Positions 8,431-19,402 of a stretch of 64,000 nucleotides of DNA are shown here, one piece after another; positions within the stretch are counted from its first letter, which is position 1; every line of letters starts with the position of its first letter. The stretch is taken from the NCBI RefSeq assembly GCF_014836545.1, contig NZ_JACSQS010000004.1:132204-196203 (forward strand). The letters are read 5' to 3'. Position numbers and translations under genes: made by a program. The stretch comes from Stenotrophomonas lacuserhaii. GTDB lineage: Bacteria > Pseudomonadota > Gammaproteobacteria > Xanthomonadales > Xanthomonadaceae. The notes below the pieces were generated by a model, which saw only the letters and a program-made list of their open reading frames with translations, did not search any database and was not told the origin of the DNA.

Positions 8431-9078
8431 TCAGCCCTGCGTGTCGCCTGGCGCCGGTGCGGTGTCCTGCAGCAGCTCGCGCAGGCGGGCCAGCGAGGCG
8501 CGCCGCATTGGCTTTTCGTCTACCGCTGACAGCGGTGCCTGGCGCAGGGCGTGGCAGGGCAGTACCAGCAGCTCGAAGACCACGCCATCGGCGCTGAACA
8601 CCCACACCGGCGCATCGAGTACCCGTTCGCGGTCCCATCGCAGGCGCCGGCTGCGTACCTCGGCCGGGATGCCATGCTCGTCGAGGAAACGCTGTACGGC
8701 GTCCGGGTCGTCGTCGTGCAGGTGCAGCTGGACCGGACTATGCGCATCTGCGGTGCCCTCCAGCACCGGCCCAGCCAACCGTGGAGCGAACGCCTGCAGG
8801 AACTCCAGTGCGTGCACCGCCGCTTCCCGCCGCTGCCGCAACGCATTGCTCTGGGCACTGCCGGCGAACAAGCGTTGGTGCTCGCGCAGGGCCTGCTCGA
8901 TTTCAGCGTTGCGCGGCAGCGAAGCATCGTCATGGATGCCCAGCCGGATGGCGGCCTTGCGCTTGGCCTGGTGGAAATCCTGGATGCCGCCTTCGACCAT
9001 CAGCCTGGCGGCTTCATGCGCCAGCCGATGGCGGCGTTCACGGGTCTGGGTGGCGGTGTGTTCGCGCGCACGGTGCAT
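8431..9078 (-). CDS. Conserved hypothetical protein
   Basis: A 215-residue soluble protein without signal peptide or membrane segment. It starts MHRAREHTATQTRERRHRLAHEAARLMVEGG and contains AKRKAAIRLGI, NAEIEQALREHQRLF and, further on, PRLAGPVLEGTADAHSPVQLHLHDDDPDAV. That layout (basic helical N-terminus, then a Gly/Ser stretch with acidic residues) resembles a conserved gammaproteobacterial family often labelled a nucleotidyltransferase or, misleadingly, a Mur ligase. I would not assign an activity. Coding is supported by codon bias and by the conserved-looking blocks. It is convergent with the fimbrial operon and lies downstream of ponA in the same direction. Confidence 0.75.
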   Translation of the reverse strand: MHRAREHTATQTRERRHRLAHEAARLMVEGGIQDFHQAKRKAAIRLGIHDDASLPRNAEIEQALREHQRLFAGSAQSNALRQRREAAVHALEFLQAFAPRLAGPVLEGTADAHSPVQLHLHDDDPDAVQRFLDEHGIPAEVRSRRLRWDRERVLDAPVWVFSADGVVFELLVLPCHALRQAPLSAVDEKPMRRASLARLRELLQDTAPAPGDTQG

Positions 9079-9183
9079 GGGTTGCTCCCCTCTGCATGGC
9101 CTGGAACCAGCCTACACCGGCGCGGTGAAGGCCAGGTGGCGCGGCATGGAGCGTGCCGCGCCACCGCTCAGTGTCGTGGTCGG

Positions 9184-11607
9184 TCAGAAGATATCGAATG
9201 CCGCCGCATCGGCCTGCGGCGTCTGCAGGTTCAGGTCGTAGTCCTGCAAGCGGTCCATGTCCTCGACCTTGACCCACTCGGTGGCGCCGTTGAGGCTGGC
9301 CTGCACCATGCCCGAGGGCGGATCGTTCTGCGCGATCGGCGTGTCCTTCAGCGCGGTGCGCATGTAGTCGATCCAGATCGGCAGCGCGGCCTTGCCGCCA
9401 TATTCGCGGTAGCCCAGCGAGCGGAAGTCATCGCGACCGACCCACACCGTGGTGGCGTAAGGACCGCCAAAGCCGGAGAACCAGGCATCGCGATGGTCGT
9501 TGGTCGAACCGGTCTTGCCGCCCACGTCCTCGCGGCCAAGCACCTTGGCCGCCGTGCCGGTACCGCGCTGGACCACATCGCGCATCATCGACACCAGCTG
9601 GTAGGCGGTGCGCGCATCGATCGCGCGCGGCGCGGTGCGCGCATCGGGGTTGACCGGGGCCGGGGCTTCAACCGTCGGCTGTGGCGTCGCGGCGGTGCCG
9701 GCCGGGGCCGGAGCGGCGGCAGCGCCGAAGTTGAAGCCATCCACCACCGCATTGGCCGGCTGGCCATGACTGGTGCCTGCGCAGTCACGGCAGGCCAGCG
9801 CAGGGTTTTCCTTGAATACTTCCACGCCGTCGCGGTCGGAAACCCGGTCGATCAGCCAGGTGTCCACGCGCGAGCCGCCGTTGGCGAACACGGCATAGCC
9901 ACGCGCCACCGAAAGCGGAGTCAGCGAGGCGGTGCCCAGCGACATCGACAGGTTGGGCGGCAGCTCGGCTTCGGCGAAACCGAACTCGCTGATGTACTTG
10001 CGCGCATAGTCCACGCCCATGCCGTCCAGCAGCCGCACCGACACCAGGTTGCGCGACTGCACCAGTGCCTCGCGCAGGCGCATCGGGCCACGGAAGCCGC
10101 CGCCATCGTTCTGCGGCGACCAGGTCTTGCCACGGCGGTCGCGGAACACCACCGGGGCATCGAGCACGATCGACGCCGGGTTGTAGCCCTTGTCGAAGGC
10201 CGCTGCATAGATGAACGGCTTGAAGCTCGAGCCCGGCTGGCGACGCGCCTGGGTGGCGCGGTTGAATTTGTTGCCGGAGTAGCTGAAGCCACCCACCAGC
10301 GCCTTCAGGGCACCGCTGTTGGCATCCACCGAGACCAGCGCGGACTGACCGCGCGGGATCTGGTCGAGCAGCCACTGGCCTTCCTTCTCGCCCACGCGCA
10401 CGCGCACGATGTCGCCGCGCTGCACCAGCTTGGCAGGGGTCTTGTTGGTCCAGCGCGCCGCAGCGGCGGGCAGGGTGACTTCGGTACGGTTGGCCAGCAC
10501 GGCGGTGGCGCTGCCATCGGCGGCGGTGGCGGCGATGATCGCCGGCAGCAGACCGGACTGCGCACTGATCCCGGACAGGTGCCCGGCCAGCGTCGCCACG
10601 TCATCGCCGGCACCCAGCGCGACCTGCTTCTCCACGCCGTGCCAGCCATGCCGGTGGTCGTACAGCAGCAGCCCGTCACGCACGGCCAGGTTGGCCGCGG
10701 TCTGCAGCTCGGCGTTGATGGTGGTGGTCACGTGGTAGCCCTTGTTGACCACGTCGCCGCCGAAGCGGGCGATCATCTCCTGGCGCACCAGTTCGGCCAC
10801 ATAGGGCGCGTCGACCTGCACCGGTGGCTCGTGCACAGTGGCGTGCATCGGCACGGCCTTGGCCGCATCGGCCTCGGCCTGGCTGATGAAGCGCAGGTCG
10901 GCCATGCGCTGCAGGACGTAGTTGTCGCGGCGCTGCTGCGCGCGCTCCGGGTTGGAGATGGGGTTGCCCGAAGACGGAAACTTGGGGATGCCGGCCAGCG
11001 ATGCCATTTCATCCAGGTCCAGCTGGTCCAGCGACTTGCCGTAGTACAACTGCGCCGCCGCGGCCACGCCGTAGGCGCGATTGCCGAAGAAACTCTTGTT
11101 CAGGTACAGCTCGAAGATCTCGTCCTTGCTCAACTCCGCCTCGATCTTGCGGGCCAGCAGGATCTCGGCCAGCTTGCGCGTATAGCTGTATTCCGAACTC
11201 AGGAAGAACTGCCGCGCGACCTGCTGGGTGATCGTCGAACCGCCGGGCACGCGGCGGTCGCTGGTGGTGGCCAGCAGCCATACCGCACGCGCGATGCCCT
11301 TGTAATCGACCCCGCCATGTTCATAGAAACGGGCGTCTTCGGTGGCCAGGAAGGCCTGCTTGAGGCGCTCGGGGACGTCCTTCATGGTGATCGGCGTGCG
11401 CCGCGTCTCGCCGAACACCGCCATCAGCTTGCCGTCGGCGGCGTAGACATACATGGGCTCCTGCATTTCCACGTCGCGCAGGGTCTGCACGTCGGGAAGC
11501 TTGGAGGAAATGGCGTAGTAGAGGCCGCCCGCAGCGGCCGCGCCAATCAACGCCAGGATCAGGAAAACGACCAGGATCCAGCGCAGCCAGCGGCGAAGGC
11601 GTGTCAT
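9184..11607 (-). CDS. ponA: Penicillin-binding protein 1A
   Basis: An 807-residue bifunctional class A penicillin-binding protein that polymerises and cross-links peptidoglycan at the inner membrane. A single N-terminal membrane helix ([18 protein letters not shown]) precedes the glycosyltransferase domain, with [12 protein letters not shown] and [13 protein letters not shown]. The transpeptidase motifs are SSFK (460-463), SRN (518-520) and KTG (698-700). A Pro/Ala-rich stretch ([14 protein letters not shown]) interrupts the transpeptidase domain before the KTG box. The gene is divergent from pilMNOPQ, the arrangement seen in Pseudomonas and Xanthomonas. In those genera loss of PBP1A can alter beta-lactamase induction, so it may matter for beta-lactam response here (inference). 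Confidence 0.96.
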   Translation of the reverse strand: MTRLRRWLRWILVVFLILALIGAAAAGGLYYAISSKLPDVQTLRDVEMQEPMYVYAADGKLMAVFGETRRTPITMKDVPERLKQAFLATEDARFYEHGGVDYKGIARAVWLLATTSDRRVPGGSTITQQVARQFFLSSEYSYTRKLAEILLARKIEAELSKDEIFELYLNKSFFGNRAYGVAAAAQLYYGKSLDQLDLDEMASLAGIPKFPSSGNPISNPERAQQRRDNYVLQRMADLRFISQAEADAAKAVPMHATVHEPPVQVDAPYVAELVRQEMIARFGGDVVNKGYHVTTTINAELQTAANLAVRDGLLLYDHRHGWHGVEKQVALGAGDDVATLAGHLSGISAQSGLLPAIIAATAADGSATAVLANRTEVTLPAAAARWTNKTPAKLVQRGDIVRVRVGEKEGQWLLDQIPRGQSALVSVDANSGALKALVGGFSYSGNKFNRATQARRQPGSSFKPFIYAAAFDKGYNPASIVLDAPVVFRDRRGKTWSPQNDGGGFRGPMRLREALVQSRNLVSVRLLDGMGVDYARKYISEFGFAEAELPPNLSMSLGTASLTPLSVARGYAVFANGGSRVDTWLIDRVSDRDGVEVFKENPALACRDCAGTSHGQPANAVVDGFNFGAAAAPAPAGTAATPQPTVEAPAPVNPDARTAPRAIDARTAYQLVSMMRDVVQRGTGTAAKVLGREDVGGKTGSTNDHRDAWFSGFGGPYATTVWVGRDDFRSLGYREYGGKAALPIWIDYMRTALKDTPIAQNDPPSGMVQASLNGATEWVKVEDMDRLQDYDLNLQTPQADAAAFDIF

Positions 11608-11613
11608 CGGTGA

Positions 11614-12884
<1,271 letters not shown>

Positions 12885-12885
<1 letters not shown>

Positions 12886-13709
12886 TGGCACGGATCAACC
12901 TGCTGCCGTGGCGTGCCGAACGTCGCAAGCAACGCCAGCGCGAGTTCTACGCAATGTTGGGCCTGGCCGCCGTCGGTGGCCTGCTGTTGTCGTTGATGGT
13001 GTGGTTCTACTACGACCGTCAGGTCAGCGGCCAGGGCGAGCGCAACACCTTCCTGCAGGCCGAGATCGACAAGGTCAAGCTGCAGAACAAGGAAATCGAC
13101 CGCCTCGACGCGCAGAAGGACCGGCTGCTGGCACGCAAGGCCGTCATCGAGGAACTGCAGTCCAAGCGTTCCCAGATGGTGCACCTGTTCGATGCGCTGG
13201 TCCGCACCATTCCCGATGGCGTGGTACTGACCGCACTGAAGCAGGAAGGCGACGTGCTGACCCTGGAAGGGCGCACCCAGTCCAATGCCCGCGTCTCGGC
13301 CTACATGCGCAACCTGGAGACCTCCGGCTGGATGACCAACCCGGAACTGTCGATCATCGAAGCGCGTGATCCGGAAAAGGAAAAGGAAGCCAAGACGCTG
13401 CCGCTGGCAGACGTCAGCGCGCTGCCGTATGTGTTCGTGGTGAAGGTCAAGCTGCCGGCGCAGAGCGAGGAATCCACGCTCAACCCGGATGGCTCGGTGG
13501 CTGACCCGAATGCGCCGGTTGCCGCTGATCCGGCCGTGCTGGCCCCGCTGGCCCCGGCCGACGGTGCCACGCCTGCTGCCGTCCAGGCGCCCGCAGGCAA
13601 CGCCGCTCCGGCGGCTCCCGCACCGCCCGCTGGCAGCCGGCTGACCCCGGCCGCCCCGCAGCAGACGCCGCCGCCGACACCGGCCAGCGGTCAGGAGGGC
13701 TCGCCGTGA
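12885..13709 (+). CDS. pilN: Type IV pilus inner-membrane protein PilN
   Basis: A 274-residue bitopic protein linking PilM to PilO. It starts with MARINLLPWRAERRK, whose INLLPWR motif inserts into PilM, then one membrane helix (residues 22-44) and a periplasmic coiled-coil and ferredoxin-like domain. About 70 C-terminal residues are rich in Pro and Ala (for example APAGNAAPAAPAPP), making the protein longer than the roughly 200-residue Pseudomonas PilN. The extension looks disordered and may be a lineage-specific spacer. Its stop overlaps the pilO start. Confidence 0.94.
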
Positions 13710-14392
13710 GCCAGAAGAAATTCAATATCAACGAGTTGGACTTCAACGACATCGGCAACTGGCCGCAGCAGGCCAAGGTGGTGTTCTGCGTGCTGATCGC
13801 GCTGGTCATCATGGCGGTGTCGTGGTTCGTGCTGACCAGCGGCAAGCGTGAAGAGCTCGCCACCCTGGAACGCCGTGAGACCGAGCTGCGCACCGAGTTC
13901 GAAAAGGAACAGGGGCGCGCGGTCAACCTGGAGCCGCTCAAGCAGCAGCTGGCACAGATGGAACAGGTGCTGCAGCAGATGCTGCGCCAGCTGCCCAGCA
14001 AGACCGAAATGCCGGACCTGATCATCGACGTTTCGCAGACGGCGCTGTCCAGCGGGCTGGTCAACGAACTGTTCGAACCCGAAGCCGAGCAGGTGCGCGA
14101 GTTCTACGCTGAAAAGCCGATCAAGCTGCGCATGGTGGGCAGTTACCACCAGTTCGGTGCCTTCGTCAGCGGCGTCGCTTCGCTGCCGCGCGTGGTCATC
14201 CTGACCATGCACGACATCAACCTGAAGCCGAAGGATCCCAAGACCGGCATCAATCCGGCTTCGATCCGCGCCGGCGCGCTGGAACTGTCCGGCACCGTCA
14301 AGACCTATCGCTACCTAGATGAGGCCGAGATGGAGCAGCAGGAAAAGGCTGCCGCCGACAAGGCTGCTGCAGAGAAGGGAGGCAAGCCATGA
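13706..14392 (+). CDS. pilO: Type IV pilus inner-membrane protein PilO
   Basis: A 228-residue protein with one membrane helix (VVFCVLIALVIMAVSWFVL), a coiled coil (ELATLERRETELRTEFEKEQ) and a periplasmic domain ending in KTYRYLDE. It pairs with PilN in the alignment complex. It starts with GTG 13706, overlapping the pilN stop by four bases (GTGA), and its last codons overlap pilP. The extreme C-terminus is Ala/Lys-rich (KAAADKAAAEKGGKP). Confidence 0.94.
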   Translation: MSQKKFNINELDFNDIGNWPQQAKVVFCVLIALVIMAVSWFVLTSGKREELATLERRETELRTEFEKEQGRAVNLEPLKQQLAQMEQVLQQMLRQLPSKTEMPDLIIDVSQTALSSGLVNELFEPEAEQVREFYAEKPIKLRMVGSYHQFGAFVSGVASLPRVVILTMHDINLKPKDPKTGINPASIRAGALELSGTVKTYRYLDEAEMEQQEKAAADKAAAEKGGKP

Positions 14393-14922
14393 TCCGCTCT
14401 TCCCTGCTGCGCAGCGTTGGCCTGGTCGCGCTGGTGCTGCTGGCCGGTTGCGGCCGCGGCGTGACCAGCACGCCCGGCGATGCGCCCAACCTGCAGAAAT
14501 GGGTGGAAGACGTGCGCGCACGTCCAGCCCCGGCCCTCGAACCGCTGCCGGTGATGCAGCAGTTCGAAACGTTTGAATATTCGGCGCAGGGCATGCGCGA
14601 TCCGTTCACCGATGCCTGGTCCAATCCGCAGGGCGGCAGCGGCCTGCGTCCCGATCCGAACCGTCGCAAGGAGCCGCTGGAAGCCTTCCCGCTGGACAGC
14701 CTGGACATGGTCGGCACGATCGGGACCGGGGGCAGCACGGTGGCGGTGGTGATGGCACCTGACAAGGTGAGTTACCGCGTGCGGCCGGGCGTGTACATGG
14801 GGCAGAGCGATGGCCGGGTGACCGGGGTCTTCGAGGACCGCATCGAACTGATAGAGCTGGTGCCGGATGGCGCGGGCGGGTGGCTGGAACGGCCGGCCGC
14901 GCTCTCGCTTGAAGATCAATGA
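14389..14922 (+). CDS. pilP: Type IV pilus lipoprotein PilP
   Basis: A 177-residue lipoprotein: the signal peptide ends in a lipobox (LLAGCG), so the mature protein is lipidated at Cys21. The family motif YSAQGMRDPF lies near residue 64 and the C-terminal part holds the beta-domain (VSYRVRPGVYMGQ...DGRVTGV). PilP connects the PilNO complex to the PilQ secretin. It starts within the pilO stop (ATGA). Confidence 0.95.
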   Translation: MIRSSLLRSVGLVALVLLAGCGRGVTSTPGDAPNLQKWVEDVRARPAPALEPLPVMQQFETFEYSAQGMRDPFTDAWSNPQGGSGLRPDPNRRKEPLEAFPLDSLDMVGTIGTGGSTVAVVMAPDKVSYRVRPGVYMGQSDGRVTGVFEDRIELIELVPDGAGGWLERPAALSLEDQ

Positions 14923-14943
14923 TCGTTTACTGGGGATAGCACG

Positions 14944-16914
14944 ATGACCTTTCACAATGCCAAGGGGCTGCGTCCGATCCGGCGCCCAACCTTGAACCGG
15001 ATCGGCGCGCTGGGAGTCGCGTTGATGCTGGCGTGCGGCCACGCGACCGCGGCTGCGCCCACCGGCGCGCCCGCCGCCGCCGCAGCCACGCCGGTCAGCG
15101 CACCGGCGTCACTGTCGGTGTCCAAGATCGACTTCAAGCGGGGCGACGACGGCGCCGGGCGCCTGGTGCTGCAGTTCGACGGCCAGGGGGCGAACCCTGA
15201 CCTGCGCAACCAGGGCGACAGCGTGGTCATCGACGTCGGCAACGCACGCCTGCCCGAGCAGCTGCAGAAGCCGCTCAACGTGACCGATTTCGCCACGCCG
15301 GTGCAGCGCATCGACGCCAAGCCGTACGGCGGTGGTACCCAGCTGGTGCTGAGCACCAATTCGGCCTTCGAGTCGCTGGCGTACCAGAGCGGCAACGAAT
15401 ACGTGGTGGAAATCACCCCGAAGGAAGGTATCGCCGCTACCGGTGCGATCACCACCAGCACCATCGCCCAGGCCGCCAGCGCGGTGGCCCAGCGCGGTTA
15501 CAGCGGACGTCCGGTGACGTTCAACTTCCAGGACGTGCCGGTGCGCACCGTGCTGCAGTTGATCGCAGAGGAGTCCAACCTCAACGTGGTGGCATCGGAT
15601 AGCGTTGCCGGCAACGTCACCCTGCGCCTGGTCAACGTACCGTGGGACCAGGCACTGGACATCGTGCTGCGTGCCAAGGGCCTGGACAAGCGCCGCGACG
15701 GCAGCGTGATCTGGGTCGGCCCGCAGGCCGAGCTGGCCAAGTTCGAGCAGGAAAAAGAAGACGCGCGCATCGCGATCGAGAACCGCGAGGACCTGATCAC
15801 CGATTACGTGCAGATCAACTACCACAGCGCCTCGGCGATCTTCAAAGCCCTCACCGAAGCCCGCGGCATCGGCAACGGCAGCGGTGGCCAGGGCGGCGGT
15901 GGCAGTGGCAACTCGGCGCAGGAAGAAAGTGGCTTCCTGACCTCGCGCGGCCGCATCGTGGCCGATGAACGCACCAACATGCTGATGATCAGCGACATCC
16001 CGAAGAAGGTCGCGCGCATGCGTGAGCTGATCGGGGTGATCGACCGCCCGGTCGACCAGGTGCTGATCGAAAGCCGCATCGTCATCGCGACCGATACCTT
16101 TGCCCGCGAACTGGGTGCGAAGTTCGGCGTCAGCGGCAGCCGCGACAATGTGTTCTTCAACAATAGTGTTGAGAACAACGGATCGAACATCAACAACCAG
16201 GCCACCGTCGACACCGCGTACCAGCGTGCGGTCAACGAGTGGGCGGCGGGTGGCGGCACCGGCGCGGCGCCGGTGCGTGATCCGTACACCATCACCCGCG
16301 GCCTGATGTCCAACCTGCCGGTGGCGGCGACCAGCAACCCGGCCTCGCTGGCGCTGTCGATCCTCAACGCGGGCTACCTGCTGGATGTCGAACTGTCGGC
16401 AATGCAGACCGAGTCGCGCGGCGAAGTGATCTCCAACCCGCGCGTGGTCACCACCAACCAGCGCGAGGCCCTGATCAAGCAGGGTAAGGAAATCGGCTAC
16501 GTGACCATCTCCGCCGGCGGCGCCGGTGGTGGCAACCAGGCCAACGTCCAGTTCAAGGAAGTGGTGCTGGAGCTGAAGGTCACCCCGACGATCACCAACG
16601 ACAACCGCGTGTTCCTGAACATGGCGGTCAAGAAGGATGAAGTCGACCAGTGGATCGAGCTGGAAGGCTACGGCACGGTGCCGTCGATCAACCGTCGCGA
16701 AGTCAACACCGCGGTCCTGGTGGAAGACGGGCAGACGGTGGTGATCGGTGGTGTGTACGAGTTCACCGACCGCAACAGCATCAGCAAGGTGCCGTTCCTG
16801 GGTGACGTGCCGTTCCTGGGCAACCTGTTCAAGAAGCGCAGCCGCAACAAGGACAAGGCCGAACTGCTGGTGTTCGTGACCCCGAAGGTCCTGCGCGTCG
16901 CCAAGGGCAAGTAA
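14944..16914 (+). CDS. pilQ: Type IV pilus secretin PilQ
   Basis: A 656-residue outer-membrane secretin through which the type IV pilus passes. After a signal peptide, an AMIN domain (about 55-160) is followed by the STN/N0 domain (VTFNFQDVPVRTVLQLIAEES), an N1 domain and the C-terminal secretin domain. A Gly/Ser linker (GSGGQGGGGSGN) sits near residues 315-326 within the N1 region. Conserved secretin features include SNPRVVTTNQREA and the closing VPFLGDVPFLGNLFK. The gene is 21 bases after pilP and ends the operon. Confidence 0.96.
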   Translation: MTFHNAKGLRPIRRPTLNRIGALGVALMLACGHATAAAPTGAPAAAAATPVSAPASLSVSKIDFKRGDDGAGRLVLQFDGQGANPDLRNQGDSVVIDVGNARLPEQLQKPLNVTDFATPVQRIDAKPYGGGTQLVLSTNSAFESLAYQSGNEYVVEITPKEGIAATGAITTSTIAQAASAVAQRGYSGRPVTFNFQDVPVRTVLQLIAEESNLNVVASDSVAGNVTLRLVNVPWDQALDIVLRAKGLDKRRDGSVIWVGPQAELAKFEQEKEDARIAIENREDLITDYVQINYHSASAIFKALTEARGIGNGSGGQGGGGSGNSAQEESGFLTSRGRIVADERTNMLMISDIPKKVARMRELIGVIDRPVDQVLIESRIVIATDTFARELGAKFGVSGSRDNVFFNNSVENNGSNINNQATVDTAYQRAVNEWAAGGGTGAAPVRDPYTITRGLMSNLPVAATSNPASLALSILNAGYLLDVELSAMQTESRGEVISNPRVVTTNQREALIKQGKEIGYVTISAGGAGGGNQANVQFKEVVLELKVTPTITNDNRVFLNMAVKKDEVDQWIELEGYGTVPSINRREVNTAVLVEDGQTVVIGGVYEFTDRNSISKVPFLGDVPFLGNLFKKRSRNKDKAELLVFVTPKVLRVAKGK

Positions 16915-16926
16915 TGGTGTGAGGTG

Positions 16927-16943
16927 CCGGGCCTGCGGCCCGG
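16927..16943 (+). terminator. Hairpin after pilQ
   Basis: A perfect 7-bp stem (CCGGGCC / GGCCCGG) with a TGC loop lies 12 bases after the pilQ stop. No T run follows, so strength is uncertain. Confidence 0.5.
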
Positions 16944-17088
16944 GGTCCGCGTCATCGCATTCGCGCTGCCGCTCCCACGGTTTGCTCCGCAAACCGTGGG
17001 CCCCCTCTCACCAGCACCCACACCCCGCCACTTCGCGGCCGCCCCTGACTCAGGGGCTCCCTCCACCAGACAGGTCTATGGCGCCTTG

Positions 17089-17159
17089 GTAGCGCCGACC
17101 CATGGTCGGCGGAATGTTGCCGCCAACGGCCCGCTGCGCTCGCCGACCACGGGTCGGCG
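17089..17159. repeat. Pair of SMAG-like (GTAG-headed) palindromes
   Basis: GGTAG at 17089-17093 heads a palindrome CGCCGACC-CAT-GGTCGGCG (17094-17111). A second copy, CGCCGACC-ACG-GGTCGGCG, lies at 17141-17159. This is the form of the SMAG/REP elements described for Stenotrophomonas. The surrounding gap from pilQ to moxR (16915-17459) holds only repeats and no gene that I can support. Confidence 0.75.
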
Positions 17160-17212
17160 TCAGCGCTTTTTCTCTTTCTTTTGACGCGGGTGGCGGCCAC
17201 CGGAACCTGTCA

Positions 17213-17324
17213 TGGGTCGGGCGGTGCGGCTGTGCGGGGGCGTTGAGCGCCATGGATGGCGCGAAACGAGGCCCGCATGGATGCGGCCTTTGCCGTCCCC
17301 CGCACAGCCGCATCGCCCGACCCA
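17213..17324. repeat. Long inverted repeat with two nested hairpins
   Basis: The arms 17213-17240 and 17297-17324 are complementary at 27 of 28 positions, the exception being a G-T pair. Between them lie two further palindromes, each with a GG centre: GCGCCAT-GG-ATGGCGC (17247-17262) and CCGCAT-GG-ATGCGG (17273-17286). Folded, the 112 bases make a cloverleaf-like or cruciform shape. The right arm is followed about 135 bases later by the moxR start. Confidence 0.85.
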
Positions 17325-17459
17325 CCCCCAGCTGCAACTGCGGAACCACCCGCGAGGGGTCCAATCGCTCGATCCACCATTCATCCAATCTTGATCACAT
17401 TCATGACCGCCCCCTGCGATGATGGGGAACCGGAATCCACCGGTGCTGGTCCAAGCACG

Positions 17460-18479
17460 ATGAATCAGATCCCCGCCGTTCCCCCCACCCTCACCGCAGG
17501 CAGCAATGCATCGCGCCTGCACGCTGACTTCCAGGCCCTGCGCACTGCGCTGTCCAGTGAAATCGTCGGCCAGGCCGAGCTGGTCGAACGCCTGCTGATC
17601 GCGTTGCTGGCCGATGGCCACCTGCTGGTGGAAGGCGCCCCCGGGCTGGCCAAGACCACTGCCATCCGTGCGCTGGCCAGCCGGCTGGACGCTGAGTTTT
17701 CCCGCGTGCAGTTCACCCCCGACCTGTTGCCGGCTGACCTCACCGGCACCGAAATCTGGCGCCCGCAGGAGGGCCGCTTCGAGTTCGTGCCCGGCCCGAT
17801 CTTCCATCCCATCCTGCTGGCCGACGAGATCAACCGCGCCCCGGCCAAGGTGCAGTCCGCGCTGCTGGAAGCGATGGGCGAGCGCCAGGTCACCGTCGGC
17901 CGCCACACCTATGCGCTGCCGCCGCTGTTCCTGGTGATGGCCACGCAGAACCCGATCGAACAGGAAGGCACGTTCCCGCTGCCGGAAGCGCAGCTTGATC
18001 GTTTCCTCATGTATGTCCGCATCGGCTATCCGGACGAAGGCGCCGAGACCGAGATCCTGCGGCTGGCCCGTGAACGCGCGCGCGGTGCGCTGGATGCAGC
18101 CCCGGAACCGCCGCGGCGGATGCCGCTGGAAGATGTGCACCAGGCGCGTCGCGAAGTGCTGGATCTGCACATGGCGCCGCCGCTGGAACGCTATCTGGTC
18201 GAGCTGGTGCTGGCCTCGCGGCAGCCTGCCCGCTACGACGCTGCACTGGCGCGGCGCATCGCCTGGGGCGCCAGCCCGCGTGGTTCCATCGCCTTGGAGC
18301 GCTGCGCGCGGGCGCGTGCCTGGTTGGCCGGGCGTGACTTCGTCACCCCCGACGATGTGCGCGCGATCGCCGCCGACGTGCTGCGCCACCGCGTGCTGCC
18401 CAGCTACGAGGCGCTTGCAGAAGGCTGGGATGGCGAACGGCTGGTGCAGGAGCTGTTGGCCAAGGTACCGGCCCCCTGA
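17460..18479 (+). CDS. MoxR-family AAA+ ATPase
   Basis: A 339-residue AAA+ ATPase of the MoxR group, which acts as a chaperone for von Willebrand factor A (VWA) proteins usually encoded beside it. Walker A is GAPGLAKTT (near residue 58), Walker B ILLADEINRAP, and sensor 1 MATQNPIEQEG. An in-frame ATG at 17403 would add 19 residues; neither start has a strong ribosome binding site, and 17460 is preferred because similarity to relatives begins soon after it. It leads a six-gene operon with DUF58 and Bat-type VWA proteins. Confidence 0.92.
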   Translation: MNQIPAVPPTLTAGSNASRLHADFQALRTALSSEIVGQAELVERLLIALLADGHLLVEGAPGLAKTTAIRALASRLDAEFSRVQFTPDLLPADLTGTEIWRPQEGRFEFVPGPIFHPILLADEINRAPAKVQSALLEAMGERQVTVGRHTYALPPLFLVMATQNPIEQEGTFPLPEAQLDRFLMYVRIGYPDEGAETEILRLARERARGALDAAPEPPRRMPLEDVHQARREVLDLHMAPPLERYLVELVLASRQPARYDAALARRIAWGASPRGSIALERCARARAWLAGRDFVTPDDVRAIAADVLRHRVLPSYEALAEGWDGERLVQELLAKVPAP

Positions 18480-18484
18480 CCACG

Positions 18485-19402
18485 ATGGCCGTTGAGTCCC
18501 CCGATCTGCTGCACGGTGATGGGCTGGTGCCCACCCTCGCCGAACTGGTAGCCCTGCGCGGCACGGCGGTCCGTCCGCCGGCGCCGAAGCGTGGGCGCAT
18601 CGGCCAGGCCGGCCAGGCGCCATCGCCGCTGCGCGGGCGTGGCATGGAGTACGCCGAATCACGCGAGTATGTCGCCGGCGATGACGCGCGGCATATCGAC
18701 TGGCGGGTGACCGCACGCAGTGGCCGCACCCATACCAAGTTGTTCCAGGCCGAACGCGAGCGGGTCACGCTGATCGTCGCCGATACCGATCCGGCGCTGT
18801 ACTTCGGCACGCGCACCCGCTTCAAATCGGTCCAGGCCGCACGCGTGGGCGCGGTGGCGGCGTGGTCGGCGCAGCGTCGCGGTGACCGCATCGCGGCGCT
18901 GCGCGGCAGCCTGCACGAAGCTCCGATTCCGCCAGCCGGCGGAACCCGTGGCGTGCTGCGCGTGCTCGATGCATTGAGCCGCTGGTATGCGGGGCCACAG
19001 GCTGAAGATGCCGGGCTGGAGCACGCGCTGCAGCAGGCCACGCGCGTGCTGCGGCCGGGCGCGCGCCTGCTGGTGCTGGCCGACCCGCTGCGCGCCGCTG
19101 CGGTTCCGCTCGCGCGCTGGTCCGCGCTGGCCCTGCATCATCAGGTGGACGTGCTGCTGCTGGTGGATCCGCTGGAAATGCAGCCGCCCACCGACGCACT
19201 GGATTTCATCGCAGAGCGCAGCCGTGTGCGCGTGGACCTGCGCAGCGCGCAGGTGCGTGCGCACTGGCAGGACTATTTCGCCGTGCCGCTGCAGCAGTTG
19301 CAGGACAGCCTGGCCACGCGCCGGGTGACGACCCATGTGATCTCAACCGATGCCCCAAGCAGTGGTTGGCTGGCCCCTGCAGTGCGCGAGGTCGTGTCAT
19401 GA
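18485..19402 (+). CDS. DUF58 domain-containing protein
   Basis: A 305-residue cytoplasmic protein with the DUF58 signature: GRGMEYAESREYVAGDDARHIDWRVTAR near residues 51-78, then a VWA-like fold (VTLIVADTDPALYFGT). DUF58 proteins regularly accompany MoxR ATPases and Bat proteins; their biochemical role is not settled. It starts 5 bases after moxR ends. Confidence 0.9.
   Translation: MAVESPDLLHGDGLVPTLAELVALRGTAVRPPAPKRGRIGQAGQAPSPLRGRGMEYAESREYVAGDDARHIDWRVTARSGRTHTKLFQAERERVTLIVADTDPALYFGTRTRFKSVQAARVGAVAAWSAQRRGDRIAALRGSLHEAPIPPAGGTRGVLRVLDALSRWYAGPQAEDAGLEHALQQATRVLRPGARLLVLADPLRAAAVPLARWSALALHHQVDVLLLVDPLEMQPPTDALDFIAERSRVRVDLRSAQVRAHWQDYFAVPLQQLQDSLATRRVTTHVISTDAPSSGWLAPAVREVVS

Noticed and set aside
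8551..11613. A 1020-residue plus-strand frame across ponA
   Set aside because: It is antisense to ponA, whose catalytic motifs are all present on the minus strand; the plus-strand protein has no family features.
15109..16992. A 627-residue frame antisense to pilQ
   Set aside because: It mirrors the secretin reading, which has all conserved motifs; the antisense product has a His/Arg-rich make-up and no known domain.
17160..18716. A 518-residue minus-strand frame over moxR
   Set aside because: The overlapped moxR product has intact Walker A and B motifs, and the minus-strand product is Arg/His-rich with repeat-coded ends.
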